This document shows positions 35,783-48,613 of a stretch of DNA of 64,000 nucleotides, piece by piece. A program made the translations under genes and the position numbers. Source of the DNA: Cryptomeria japonica (taxonomy: Eukaryota > Streptophyta > Pinopsida > Cupressales > Cupressaceae). Every line of letters starts with the position of its first letter. Within the stretch, counting starts at the first letter, position 1. The DNA lies in contig NC_081406.1 in the NCBI RefSeq assembly GCF_030272615.1, positions 483,815,900-483,879,899 on the forward strand, in the 5' to 3' direction. The notes beneath the pieces are model-generated. The model did not search any database, was not told the origin of the DNA, and saw only the letters and a list, made by a program, of their open reading frames with translations.

Positions 35783-36444
35783 TCCTCGCAAGTTGGCCGC
35801 TTAAAGGAAAAAACAATCTACGATTAAGAATTTGGATTCTTGCTCCTTCAATGGTCATATGGCACATTTGGAAGGAGCGTAATAGACAGATTTTCAAAGA
35901 CAAGGCTATGAGTTGCAATCAACTCATTTAGTCGATACAAAATGCCATTATCAAAACAGCTAACAACAAAACCAAAATCAAGAGGAAAACAATATTCACA
36001 AGATGAGACGATGAGATCCAATCAAAATGGACAAAGTTGAGATGCCCATCACCTCTCCCTAAAAAATGCAAAATCAATCGTGCAGAGATCAGATGGAAAA
36101 CCCCTTGAAAGAATTCAAATGGAAGCTAAATTTTGATGGTGCAACAAAAGGTAATCCAGGATTGGGTGGTGCAGGATGTGTTATTAGAGACTCCGAAGGG
36201 AATTTTGTTTGGGGCACCTCAAAAAGACTGAAGGAATGCACAAATAATATCGCCGAATGTGAAGCCCTGGCCCTTGGAATCAAGTTGTGCTTAAAGCTTG
36301 GTATCAACTGCGTTGAAATTGAGGGTGAATCTCTTGTGTGCATAAGAGCCATCATGGCTGGAGTTATTCTGAGTTGGTGCCTGGGCAAATGGATCGATCA
36401 CATTTAAAGCTTATTAAGGAAACTGGACAATTTTTCAATTAACC
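35783..36444 (+). pseudogene. LINE ORF2 C-terminus with RNase H domain
   Basis: A first frame gives WHIWKERNRQIFKDK, typical of the segment between RT and RNase H in plant LINEs, with stops near 35929 and 36004. After a frameshift near 36110 a plant RNase H (RVT_3 type) follows: KLNFDGATKGNPGLGGAGC, NIAECEALALGIKL, VEIEGESLVCI. The first Asp and the Glu of the active site are present; the third site is EGES where EGDS is usual. The frame is then cut at 36444 by a solo LTR insertion and resumes after 60107 with TYNMANYVANCIEN. RNase H removes RNA during target-primed reverse transcription. Confidence 0.85.
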
Positions 36445-37989
36445 TGTAGTGTCCCTCCCTGATTTATCTTTTCCTTTTGTGATTTGATAGACTATTTTGT
36501 CATAGCATAGACTATTTTGTGATGCTTGGATTAGATTATTGTGGATTTTCATGTGGTTTAGATGCTTTATCATGGATTTTGGGACATTTTATGCTTGCAT
36601 TGACATTATTATTCCATGCAGATGATGACATTATGGATTATTATATGGGCTATCATAATGATAGATTCTCATTTGATAATTTATATGCACTTATTCTATG
36701 TGTTGTTATACTTGCTCATGATGATTTGATGATATGTTATGATGTATTAACCCTATTTCATGATGTGAGATTTATTATGATATTGTTTGATTGTGTGTGA
36801 GTGTCTTCTACTGTCTTCATGATAGGGATGATGTCACATCACTCATTGTGAGTGGGATGTGTCATTGTGATTCTCTATCACTTTCCCGTTATTATATATT
36901 GTATATGTTGTATAGTGTCTTTGTGGAGGCAGGATTTGCAAGTACCAGACATCGACTCTACCTGGCTTCACAAGTCTGAGCATGTCTTATCCCAATGGCA
37001 AGTTGATCAGAGGTGACATGAAATCCCATTCTACACTCTAGGTTTAAGATTGATTACCCTTGTTATTCTTGTGTGAGTTGTTGTTCAGTGTTGAGTGTTA
37101 TTTTATTATTTACCTTCTTGGGTTAATTAATATATTCTTTCTACTTACCCTCTTATTCTATTCACTGAATTGTTGGGTAAGTTAGTTAAATAATATCTTA
37201 TTTATTTCTACCTTGGATTTTGTGATGGGTTTGTAAGAAATATTATTTAGTATATTATTCTTATTGGCCAACATCATTGCATTGTTTGGGTTTTGATTTC
37301 TATTTATTTGCTTTCCTATGATTTCACGGGGGTTGGCTTCTCAGATGCATTTTCTGGAGTTGGATTTTTGATTGCTTGTTGGAGTTGGATTGTTTGGGCT
37401 TGTTTGGATTTCAACCTTCTTCTTCAATTTTCCATTCAGCATTTACCAGGTTGGAGGATTCTTTCTCTTACATTTTCAATTTGAAAAGATTGTCTACGCC
37501 ATGTCCATTCTCGGGAGTTTTGGGAAAAATATTTATTTAATATAGTTTTGTATAGTCACATAATTTGATTTATGAAATTATTATATAGTTGAGCTATAGT
37601 TTGGGGAAAATATATTTCGTTTTGATTTTTCTTATTTCAGTGAATGATCGACACTGTGAGTTTCTGGATCCTGATTGTTGGCTTCTTGTATGTTGAAATT
37701 TTGCATAAGATCAGAGGTTTGGTCCTTGTATTTGAGTCTCTTTATTTGTATTGTGGAAGTCAAGAGTGTCTGGTTGTCTGTCTAAGAGGTTTCATGTCCG
37801 AGCAATGTTAGGAGATGCTTTCTCAGAACTTTGGTTATGCCTTGTTTTTTTACCTTTGAGCCTTGAAACCTTATTGATCAGCTATGTTTGGTGATTGCAT
37901 CCTCATCATTATATTTTTGGAACCTTATATTATTTCCTTGATTTTATCTTATTTTTCGTAATTTTATTATCTCCAATTGAGTTTCTGAG

Positions 37990-38240
37990 TATTTATGCTA
38001 GAACTACATATGCGCTAATTCATTTGTTATATGCGTTGTTTTAAGTGTCTAATGCACTATTTTGTGTCACAAAAGCACTACAAAATGATGCAAAAGCACT
38101 AATACCTAGTATATGCACTAGAACTTTGTGTAAAAGCATTGAACTCCTTAGCATATGCACTATAAGAACTATTAAATGCGCTGAAAAGTCAGGTGAATGC
38201 GTTGAACGGTTAGGTGTATGCGCTAAACTAGTTGTTTTTG
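37990..38240 (+). repeat. Degenerate 'ATGCGCT' repeat region in LTR
   Basis: Words of the type TATGCGCTAA, AATGCACTA and AATGCGTTGAA recur at irregular spacing of 20-40 bp. A reverse counterpart lies at 34720-34890 in the sister LTR (AGTGCATGC, TAGCGCATA), so this is a family feature of the LTR. Confidence 0.5.
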
Positions 38241-39458
38241 TCTTCTAGTCTGTCATCTGAATTGTCTGAGTTTCAGATTGGATTTTATGGTTTTATCAGA
38301 CTGTGTTGAGGTTGGTCCAAAGGCTGTGATGTGCTTTTGATTACTCTTCGATGTTCGGAGTAATGTTTTGATGTGTTATTTGATCATTTGTAAGATTGCA
38401 ATAGGAGTATTACCTTTCTAGGATGTTGTGTGATCTATATGATTTATGTGATATATGTTGTTGGCTCCTTGTACATTGAAGAGAGTTTATCTTGGTTAGT
38501 GGGATTTTATTTTGTGGGCCTTGCTTGATTATTTATGTTGTTAAATCCTAGAGGCATGATTAGAGGGAGTGGGCTTTTGTGAGTCTGCTGAGGTCACGAG
38601 GAATAGACTACTAGGATAGAGATGGGGTCTAGACCATTTGGATATCTCATTGAAGATTTTCCATTGTAATTGATAAGTGATAACATAATAATTAATATTA
38701 GGTGGGTTGGGTATAGTAACTCATCTAAGCAAGATAATAAATGTGTTTTGTAATATCCATCTCATGGATCGGAGACCGGAGTGAGGTGGTAGATCTGGTA
38801 ACCAGATAAATCATACTACCTTGATTTCCTCAAAGGTTGAGATGGTTCCACATGTGTATCCTATGTGGTAGCATGTGATGAAACTCTTTCCCTACAATTT
38901 GGTACTAGTTCCTTATGTCTTGTTGTTGAGTCACCTTTGGAGGTCTCTTGGTTGTTTGGTATATTTTCCTTGGTTTGTGTTAGAGTTGTTTCCTCTTTGG
39001 TTGTTAGGTGTCAACTTATATCTAGAGTGTGTGTGGGATCTTGTGTCATCTCCTAGCATGGGGGGTGGTTCCTTTGGTTCGACATGGTTAGGTGGTTGGT
39101 GCCTTTCTTCCATTGGGATGTTCTTCAGTAGAAGATTTTCTTGGATGCTTTGCGTGGATGTGGATCTCTTATCTCTTCATCTCGTGGATGGATATTTGTA
39201 GCAGCTTATTGATCATGATTCATTAGACATGTATATACAATTGTATTTGAGAGCTATGCTTATTGTTGTAAAAGCCATTGTATTTATGTATCTAGTAGAT
39301 GTTATTAGGGAAAATTATGTATCATGAGTATCTTGAAAATGTTTAATAATGAGATTAATGGATATTGAATCTATGGATGTGTACTTATTGCTATGGTTTA
39401 ATAATGTGGTAATTGGTATTGAAATGGTCATTTGATGTTAAAATAAATGAATAGATGG

Positions 39459-41243
39459 TGTAGTATGTAAAATTCGTCATTAAATTAACTAGAAATCGGA
39501 GGGAAATCACGAATCCCTATCTAATCAAAGAATTCTAAATAAACCAGTGAAATAATAAAATCAAAGCAATGGGAATACAATCTATCAATCAAAACTCCCT
39601 ATTCCATGACTGCATGTATCTTCCATTGTTCTTCTCCTCTTTGTCGTATGGTGGCTCTCACATATGGCATTGGTAACCTGCAAGTGACACAAAGATTCAA
39701 AGTTCAATTAAGATTGAATGCTCAATTTATAGATTATTGGAGAGGATTTATTGAAAGGTGGAATAGATAGATCAAGAGGTGGAACTCAGGTGAGCTCACA
39801 TGCTGATTGATAGTTGAATTGCTGATTTGGAGGTGGAACTCAATTGATTGAATAGATAAATGAGTTAACTGATTGATAAAAAAGTTGATTGAAAGATGGA
39901 AATGGATGATTGGAGGATAATTGATTGATGACAAAGAAATATTTATTTAGAAAAAAGATAACTAGAAGATCGAAAAAGAATGATTGGAGAGAATTAAAGA
40001 AATGATGTAATTAATCAATTAATTGAAAAGATCATTAAAATAGATGGAATAGTTAGCTAAGATGACTGATTGAATGCTTTTTAGAAAAAGAAAAGTGGAA
40101 GATAAAAATAGGAATTGAAAAGATAATTAATTTAATTAATTTGATTGATTAAATTAATTAATTTAGCATGTGCTAGAGCCTAAGTATTTTGAAGATCTTG
40201 GCCAACAACACCCACACCCTCATCAGTAAGATGGTTGACGAAAAGGAAATCCAGGACTTAGAACTAGAAGTTGAAGGAATAGGGGAAGCTCAAGGTCCCA
40301 GAACTCGCACCAGAGGCAAGAGGAAGGAAAAGAAACCAAACAAGGATCTAGAAGACCTAAAAGCTGTCGGGGCCACCTATGACGAGCTAGTGACAAAGGC
40401 GGAGGATTTGCTAAAGAAAATCGTTGTGTAGCGCATTCCCTGTTTCTTTGCTATTTTTTTTGTTAAGCTATTCTTTCTATTCACTGGTCTTTTGGCTAGT
40501 CTTTTTGTCTGCAGACTCTTTTGTTTTGTTCTTCTCGGTGCTTTTTCTCTTTCTATGATGTAAAGGTTTTGGGTCCTGAAAACCTGTTTTTTAATTAATC
40601 AGGACTTTGATTTTCAATTTAATCTTTGCATGAGAATTTAATTCAAATATTGAATTTATTTTAAATTCAATTTGTTATTTGAATATATTTAGAACTTGAC
40701 TTTTATTTTCAATTTGCTTTTTGAAATCATGCACATGTATTTGAAATTAGAAGAAATATGAATTTAAATTTGAATTTGAAGAATTAATGAAATTAAATGA
40801 AATGAATTAGTTAATTAAATAATTTTAAAGAAACTATTTAATTATTTAGAAATGGACTTTAATTAAATAATAAAGATTATTTAAATTAAAGGATTAAAAT
40901 CATAATTAATTAAATAATAAATATTTAATTAATATTTAGAAGGGGGTTAATGATTAATTGATGATAGAAATAGAAAATGGAATTTATTTAAATAATAAAG
41001 ATTGTTTAAATTGAGGATTAAAAATCATAATTAATTAAATAATAAATATTTAATTAACATTGGAAAATGGTTTAAATGATTAAACGATGATAAAATTGAA
41101 ATAGAATAATTAGTAAGATGACGAGGAAATATGAATAAATAGAAGAATAAGATTAATTAATTTAATTAAATAATTAAAGAATTATTTAATCAATTGGACG
41201 AATAATTAGTACATGATCAATGAGACATTTTTAGGTGTCTACA
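39459..41243 (-). repeat. 3' LTR of LARD-like element, with inserted LINE fragment
   Basis: It matches the 5' LTR 58308-59663 through both ends but is about 430 bp longer. The extra block, about 40181-40602, is a LINE tail absent from the 5' LTR, so it inserted after the element landed. The LTR is very AT-rich, with repeated AATTAATTAAATAATAA-type words. Confidence 0.88.
40181..40602 (+). mobile_element. LINE fragment: C-terminus of ORF3 and 3' tail
   Basis: A frame ending at TAG 40429-40431 encodes about 80 residues (EIQDLELEVEGIGEAQ, then RTRTRGKRKEKK, then DELVTKAEDLLKKIVV). It matches in layout the end of the LINE ORF at 56593-56961 (RTRTSVKKD ... SNLANALKNIN). It is followed by a T-rich tail and GGTTTTGGGTCCTGAAAACC, like GGGTTTCGGGGCCCC...AAAACCTG at 57104-57127. 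So it is a strongly 5'-truncated copy of the same LINE family. No clear target duplication is visible. Confidence 0.75.
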
Positions 41244-41257
41244 TTTGCCCCTCTTTG
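41244..41257 (-). other. Polypurine tract of LARD-like element
   Basis: On the minus strand CAAAGAGGGGCAAA directly precedes the 3' LTR start TGTAGACACC, as expected for a plus-strand primer. Confidence 0.8.
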
Positions 41258-44002
41258 AGACAATGTTGGAACAACGTTGTTTCAAAGAAAACAAAAAACT
41301 TCCTACCCCAATATGCCCCAGTAATGGAGGTAGGATGCCCCCTTGAGAGATTGTTTGTGCATTAAAGACATGAATGATCTCTTGAAAAAAGAAGAATGTG
41401 AGATGAAAGATAGAAGAATGGTTAGTTGATTAGAGATAGAGATAGGTGATGTGAAAATGATATTGAGATAGAATATGAGAGAATGAACCTTAGAATGAAA
41501 TAGAATGAAAGATGACAATTAGAAGCAGTTGAGGATGATTGATATGAGATGATGGATTGATAATGATAGACTGAAAATGAAGATGATGGTTTTCACGAAC
41601 TTTTGTGCCTTTATTCATAGAGTAATACATATTCATCACTAAGCCTTATTATGTAACAAAGGAGCTTTGCACATCAGGGTATACGGAACCAAGATGTAAA
41701 GATATCTCATTGAAGAAACAAACATGTAGTAGACAAGGAGTGAACCCGCCATTCTAGTAACAATGCCAGGGATTGAGGTATGCTGGATAGTCACAAGCAT
41801 AACTAACCTTGACTTTTGCATAGGATATTTGCCTAAAGAAAGTACCAACACATACACCCATTGGAACTATTTCCCTAGAACTTCAGTGGTCCATACCACA
41901 AACAACAAACAAAGAAAAAGATAATGCCCATCATGGATCCTCTAGTCACTTGTGGACATCCTTGAGTAGCATAGGAACATAATCTATCGCCAAATGATAA
42001 AAGATAAAGACTGACCCAAACAAAATTCAGTAGCTATACCGACCTTGTGCCTTCGTTCTCAGTTGCTTGATGTGATAGTTGATAATGTCTGATCTCATAA
42101 AGTTGCAGACCCCATTTAAGACTGACGTGTTTGATTTTGAGTGTATCCTCTTCTGTTTAAGACAAGATAATGATCACTTGATATGGATATGATACGATTG
42201 ATAATACCATTTGATCAATTGATTGTAGATGTTTGACTGGATAGTTGTATCCTTTGTTAACTTTGTGCAAAGCGTTTGCTGGATATCTGCTAGGGTATTT
42301 GATTCTTGTAAGACATTTTATTACAAGTTTTTTTTTTATTGTTTTTTGGATTTTTTTGGATTGATATTTGGATGTTTTTGGTTGATTTTAAGGATTTTTT
42401 CAGCATCATATTTGAATGTTTTTGATTGATTTTTTCAGGACTTTTTCTGAATTTTTTGGATTTTATGTTTTTCACTGTTTTTGGATTTGATGAAACATGA
42501 CCTATCATCAATTGATAAAGATAAGACTAACTTGGACAAAATCCAGTAGCCATATTGATCTATGTCAATATTTTGATCGTTTGATTATTGATATGAATGT
42601 CTGGTTTGAGAGACCGAATACCCCGTGTAAGACCGATCTGCCTGGTTTTGAGTGTACCCTTCCCTATGTAAGACATGTTTATGTTTGATAGAATTTGATC
42701 GATAAATTGATTAACAAGACATGTGATCAATTTTTAAGGCTTTTTTTATGACATTTTATGACTGTTTTTGGATTTTTTTTATTTTTTAGGATTTTTTTTA
42801 TTTTTAGGATTTTATTTTTTATTTTTAGGATTTTTTTCCTAGGAAATTTTATGATTGTTTTTTGAAGTTTGTGTTTTTCAATGTTTTTGAATTTTTTAGG
42901 ATTTTTTCAAGACTTTTTATGATTTTTATGATTTTTCAGCTATGCCCCCAGTGTGCAGACCTGTATGACATGATGAACTGCAAAATGCACGTGGAGATAA
43001 TGAATTTTTTACATGACCTATATAATGAAATATGCATGATGAAGGTTCATTTCCTATTCAAACAAGGATGACTGTGTTTTTTTAGCATTTTGTAATACAC
43101 CAATTGAATTGGAGGTACAAAACGTTTCATAGATAAGCGGTCAATTGATCCTTAAGGTCCCTTGGAACATCCAAATTAACACACTTAGTGATTAGGATTT
43201 ACAAATGCAGGTACAAAACATTTCATATGAATAGCTACATGGATTATTCTACCTTCAAAAGCATCCTGAATAGAGCCTCGCTGCCAGCAAGCTTTTAGAG
43301 CTCCGACAAGGTTATAGACTGTAATTTCTCAAATATTGCTCCATTGCCAACATGAGTTCATAGCCTTGATGGAGTTACTTGCATGTTCCCATAGTCAAGC
43401 TTTTTGTCGCACTTGTATGCATGATATTTTAGTTATATATCATTGCTCTTTTGCCTTGAGATGGATATTTGGCATAGCATTTTTTCTTTTTTCTTTTCTT
43501 GCCTTGATTTGTAAGTAATGAATCCTACTTGGGTGTGACAATTACAATGGCTTTGAAGTAGAATTTTAGATTTTCCACTAGTCATATGATCAACTAGGCA
43601 TCTCGAATGAATTAGAGATTTTGTTAATGTGAGAGATATAGCAATTCATAGATTTTTGGTTAACAAGACTCAAATTGTGAAATCACTACCCAACCATAAG
43701 TAAAGCATCATCACAAGGCAATGTTGAAAATGAATGACCTTAAGATCTCAAAGACTTCATGTCCGAATATCTAAGAAAGGAGATGACCCTTGTTTCTCTT
43801 GAATGCAAACGGATGATAAACTTGGATAGTTGCCTTGTTTTATTGATGCTACTATATGTAAATGCAGAAATTTTGCGAATACGATGAAATTTGTGAATGT
43901 GATCAGTGTTTTGAATAAAATGAGATGCAATACAGAAAGTAAAACCTAAACTAACCAAACCCTTAGACATAATATCATTTAAGGTTCATGCTGTTCATAG
44001 GG
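41258..44002 (-). other. Internal region of LARD-like element, no gene seen
   Basis: Non-coding as far as I can read on both strands. About 42330-42950 is low-complexity, built of GGATTTTTTTG/TTTTTAGGATTTT words. Short ORFs (41639-41857, 42229-42429, 43740-43970) have no recognisable domain. Confidence 0.5.
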
Positions 44003-45870
44003 TCAGGAAGTTCTGTGTAGGTAGTTCATTGGTCTTTGTTTGAAGAGTCGGATAAAAATGTCTTTTTCAATAGGATATAAGGACTCAGCTAAGTGTACAT
44101 GTTCAACATCTCCAATGTTAATTTCCTTAGTTTTTAAATTTTGTGGATCATCAAAGGGAAATCCAGCTCTAGAACCCATGAATTCAGCTATAGTCTTATC
44201 ATTTTTAAAGAAATCCAATTGTGGTAGATTCTCTCGCCCCCAATCTATCAAGAGTGGGTGTATGAGGCAATTAGATTCTGGTTCCAAAGTTGTGACCATA
44301 TTGGCATGTCAAAATGGTGCATATACAATCATTGATAAATTATTCTCTGTAGTATGATCAGAATTGGTGACTTCATTGATAAGGAGTTCATGAAAAACTT
44401 GTGTAGAGGGATTGGGATCATGAGGGGGACTAGGAGACATGGTAAGTTCATTTGAGAGGGAATCTTGTGAGGAATATGGAGTATTATGACATGGAGATGA
44501 ATGGATGGAGGGATCTTGATCAGGATTTGGAGAAATAATGGGATCTTTCTTAGGACATGAAAGTGAAGGAATACTTTGATCTTGACTTGGAAAGGGATTA
44601 TTAGGAAGGATGAAAGGGATGTCATGATCTTGCTTAGGAGGTGGATGTTGGAAGGGACTTGAAAGGACACTTTGTTCTTGAGATGGAAGAGTATCATTAT
44701 GAATGGGATAGAAAAGAGCGAGGGGATCATCATAATATTCTTGGTCAGTGGGATCTTGATAAAAAATTGGGTAGGATGGAAGGGTTTGTTCTTGATCTTG
44801 ATTTATTCCAGGACTCATTTCTTCTAATTCTGGATTATCCTCTTGACACGGGGAATGAGTTTGGATATGCATGGGAGATTCTTGGAAGATTTCAACATTT
44901 TGGCCTGATGAGAAAGGATTTTGAATGAGACTCTTTGAAGTAGGTTTTGTTGGAAATGGAATATATGATGGCATTGGATCTTGAATTTCTGAAGCATGGA
45001 AAGGACTAACATCATGACTTGGATTAGATTGGATTTGTATTATGGATAGCCCTTGGGAGGTTGCGGTATTGGATAAAGATGGTGTGGACTGCTCTTGTGT
45101 GAATTCAGGGTATGAAGAAATGGTGGAAGACATGGAGGCTACTTGAGGTGCAAAGTTTTGATGGGAAGAACCATTGCTAGACATGGGAAGATGACCTTGT
45201 TTCATGATAGGTGACACATTGACCATGTTCAATTTATGTCCAAAGGGTGACATGTTTATAAATACACTTGCATTCATTTGGGGAACCCTTGGTGGTATAT
45301 TTAAAGATATAGGAGGATATCCACAGACATGTGATGTGACCGAAGGAAAAATTGATGGTGTGATTGTGTGTGACTTTGGTAGTGGTTGACTTGTTTGCAC
45401 AATTTGTGGTGCTGAGAGTTGTGTTGTTTGTTGTATTGGTTGTTGGACTTGCATTGTTGGATGTGTTTGCTGTTGATATTGGTTTCTCATGTTTATTTGT
45501 GTGAGAATAGTTGGTATGTCTGATTTCATAATAAGAGTCACACATCAACTAGCTCTAGGTTTGTAATGGCATCTCCGAATTTTTGAAATAGTTTGAACAT
45601 CTAGGATCTACTCTCTTCACCTTTTTTAACATTTTGTTCCAACATCTCTATTTCTCAAGCTAGTCTCTCTTCAAGTGATGGTGAAATAGGTATGACACTT
45701 GTTTGTTCCTGATAAGTTTGATGCACGTTTTGGGACATGTATATGTTGGATTGAGATGATTGATTGTTTGGTTGCAATGACATGGTCCCATGAAAGTTGG
45801 ACATTTGATAAGGGTAATATTATCTCCTGGAAGTTTGGGAGCTTGTTTCAACCATTGCACTATATGCCAT
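44003..45870 (-). pseudogene. Gln/Pro/Ser-rich ORF of LARD-like element
   Basis: On the minus strand a frame starts at ATG 45870 (MAYSAMVETSSQTSRRYYP). It has two stops (in LEERLA-stop-EIEMLEQ and ESRS-stop-MFKLFQK) and shifts frame at about 45540. It then runs open for 410 codons (45541-44309), has one TGA at 44309-44311, and continues to 44003. Joined length is about 620 residues. The central part is rich in Gln, Pro, Ser and Asp with motifs such as PSQDQSIPS repeated, so it is probably disordered. The last 100 residues look folded (HPLLIDWGRENLPQLDFF). I do not recognise the family. It sits where gag is expected but lacks a zinc knuckle and Gag core. Confidence 0.6.
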
Positions 45871-46149
45871 TTTTTTTTTGGATTTTTGAAGTTTAGGGAT
45901 GAAATGCAATGCAACTAAGGGATGAAAGTGCAACCCTATTTTTTTTTTGGATTTTGAGAATTTTGAAAATGGACAAATGAAACCGAGGATGACAAATGCA
46001 ACCTATGTTTTTGATTTTTTTTTTCACAAATTGGTTTAAAGAATGACAAGATAAAATCCTAAAGAATGGCAATGCAACCTATGGACTTGGACTAAGGAAC
46101 AATCTAATTTTCAAGATAATGAAAAATGGAGATAATGATTTGACCCTAT

Positions 46150-46460
46150 GTCTTATGAGGATGAAGACTATGAAAGGACTAAAACAGGGATTATGACGAC
46201 TATGCAAGGACTTATGCAAAGATTATGACAACTATGCAAGGACTTATGTGAGGATTATGATGATTGTGCAAGGACTTATGCGAAGATTATGACGACTATG
46301 TAAGGATTTTTGTGAGGACTATGATGACTATATGAAGATTATGATGACTATGCAATGCATTATGTGAAGATTATGATGAATATGCAAGAAGTTATGTGAA
46401 GATTTATGCAAATACTATGCAAGGACTTATGCAAGGACTGATATAAATTCTAAGGACATA
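46150..46460 (-). repeat. Tandem repeat, about 30-34 bp unit
   Basis: About nine imperfect units of the type GACTATGCAAGGACTTATGC followed by AAAGATTAT run from about 46187 to 46440 (as read on the plus strand). It is non-coding and internal to the LARD-like element. Confidence 0.75.
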
Positions 46461-47469
46461 AATGAGGACTATAATGAGGGTGATAATGAGGAAAATGCAA
46501 ACCCATAGGACTCTAAGAAAACCTATGGTCACAAGTATGCAAGATTTTGGACTTTGTTGGACTGTCTGATGTTTCAAGATAGACTCTATTTCAAGTAATT
46601 TTGTCTATAGGACAAGTTTGTTGTTTTCCAAACCTAAGAACAGTTGTTTGAAGACAGGTATAGCTGACTAAACTGTGTTCTGACCAACTCTGATAATTTA
46701 GAGATACGTAAGGTAGGGCTTGAAATAGCACAAATACTGACTCAATACTAGTCTAGAACAACAATACACATAAAAGCACAAAAGATAATCTTAGGCTGGA
46801 AAGTGGACACCATTCAATGAGGCCCCCATAGAAAAATACTGAAACAAGATGAATAGATAAAGAGTCTGGTAGCACTGGCTCCACTCCATGACACACACTT
46901 CTTGGGCATGCCATTATCTCTTTCCCCAAAGATCTGAAGATCTTATCACTAAGGGATTTCTGTCTCATAATACAAGGTACATGAGGGGTATCTATGGGGT
47001 ACGATCCACACTCCCGAAATCACTGAATGTGGGATTTGGGCTACTAAGTTGGCTTTTATTGTAAGTTTCGAGGGATCCCAATCCTATGATGGATTCTCAG
47101 AGAAAGCCACTTAAGACTTTAGTTAAGCTTATCGGTGTAGGGAAGCCCCCCACATACGTCGAACTCACTCAACACTCTAGCCGCCTGACCAGAATGTTTA
47201 TATAGTGGTTCAAAAAACCTACTCGAGAGTACACTAGGAGAGATGATATCCCCAACACATCCCAATTTGAAGTACCTTTGTGGGGTGATGAAATCCCCAG
47301 TCAAAGATACCCCTCACTACTAAAATGAAAGATTGGGTGTTGTTATCACCTTCTCCCTTTCTCCCAAGACCCCAAAGGCAGGTGGAAAGGTAGTTGATGC
47401 AATAGTAGGTCCACCCCAAACATGATAAAAATTTATTTCCCTTTTTAGAAAAATGAAATGTGAGTTATT

Positions 47470-47745
47470 CTATTGAGAAGCCTGATTCACGTTCATTTTA
47501 AGACCCAAACTTAGGTGTGAGATACACATGTGCATGTCAATTTTATAACACCAAACTGAAGTGTGAAAGCATGCATGTCAATTTTAACCAGGTTTATTTT
47601 AAGCCCAAAACTGAAGTGTGAAAGCATGCATGTAAATTTTAACCAAGTTTATTTTAAGCCCAAAACTGAAGTGTGATAATATGCATGTCCATTTTAGCCA
47701 AGTTTATTTTAAGCCCAAAACTGAAGTGTGATAACATGAGTGTTT
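47470..47745 (-). repeat. Tandem repeat, about 56 bp unit
   Basis: Four to five units share AAACTGAAGTGTGA, then GCATGCATGTCAATTTTA, then ACCAAGTTTATTTTAAGCCC. Later units are more alike than the first, which suggests recent local expansion. Confidence 0.8.
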
Positions 47746-47849
47746 ATGATTTAGTAATAATCTGATCTTCTCTACAAATTCGCCACATGCCGCAGACAGA
47801 TAATCAATAACCTAAGAAAATCCATAGTAAATAGAAAACTTAAATATGA

Positions 47850-48590
47850 AATATACGAATGCGTAATGATACCTGAGTGAATGCGTGATACCGTATGAGC
47901 GATTGCATGATAATGACAATGCGAATGCATAATTCTAACAAAGAAAATCCATGATACTGACATAGCGATTGAGTGAAAATAACTTGGTGAATGCATAAAT
48001 CAGAGACAAACCAAACAAAACAAAAGAAATACAAAGTCTAACTCTGATTCGGAACTTGTAAAACAGATTGTGATGCCCTAGCAAGATCTCTCATAATCCA
48101 TTCTATATTAAGAAATCATATTTCACTCTATATGAGAGAACTAGGCTATTGTATCTATCAATGGATGGTTGGTCCTCTAGATCTTGTATCTTCTTTTCTG
48201 CCTTTAGGATTTGTTGATAATGTCTAGCTTGCCTCCTTTATTCTTTTGCCCTCTTGGCACCTAAAATCCTGAATTATACCTGACATGCCATAAGATGTCA
48301 TAACTAAAGCATGCAATAAGGGTAAACAATATTGACATTTGACCAATTTAATACAGAACCAAGATAGAACAAAGCACAAATAATGAAAAAAAAGATAAAT
48401 GGAATGCATAAACCAGCCGACAAATGCGTAACATGATTTAATCGATTGCGTGATAGGATCTAGATGATTGTGTGATGGGTTTCTCATGACCCAGAGTTAT
48501 CAATTGCGTGATCCTATCAATGCGATTGTATGATTCTCTAAATGCGATTGCATGATTGTTGAATCCGCTGTGCAATCCATGCAAAACATG
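47850..48590 (-). repeat. Degenerate 'GCGATTGCATGAT' repeats
   Basis: Words such as AATGCGTGAT, GCGATTGCATGAT and GAATGCATAA recur irregularly from 47855 to 47990 and from 48420 to 48560, with non-repeated DNA between. Internal to the LARD-like element, just before the copia insertion. Confidence 0.6.
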
Positions 48591-48613
48591 CAAAAAAATG
48601 AAAATTTCTTACT

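Noticed and set aside
36066-36407. Host RNase H gene
   Set aside because: The domain is the plant LINE RVT_3 type, preceded by LINE linker sequence and followed, across an insertion, by a LINE 3' end.
39734-39934. 66-aa ORF with a copy at 58595-58795
   Set aside because: Paired only because both are in the LARD-like LTRs; the translation is a low-complexity Ser/Ile/Asn/His repeat.
46150-47745. CRISPR-like array
   Set aside because: Repeats are contiguous tandem units without distinct spacers, in a plant retroelement; no cas genes.
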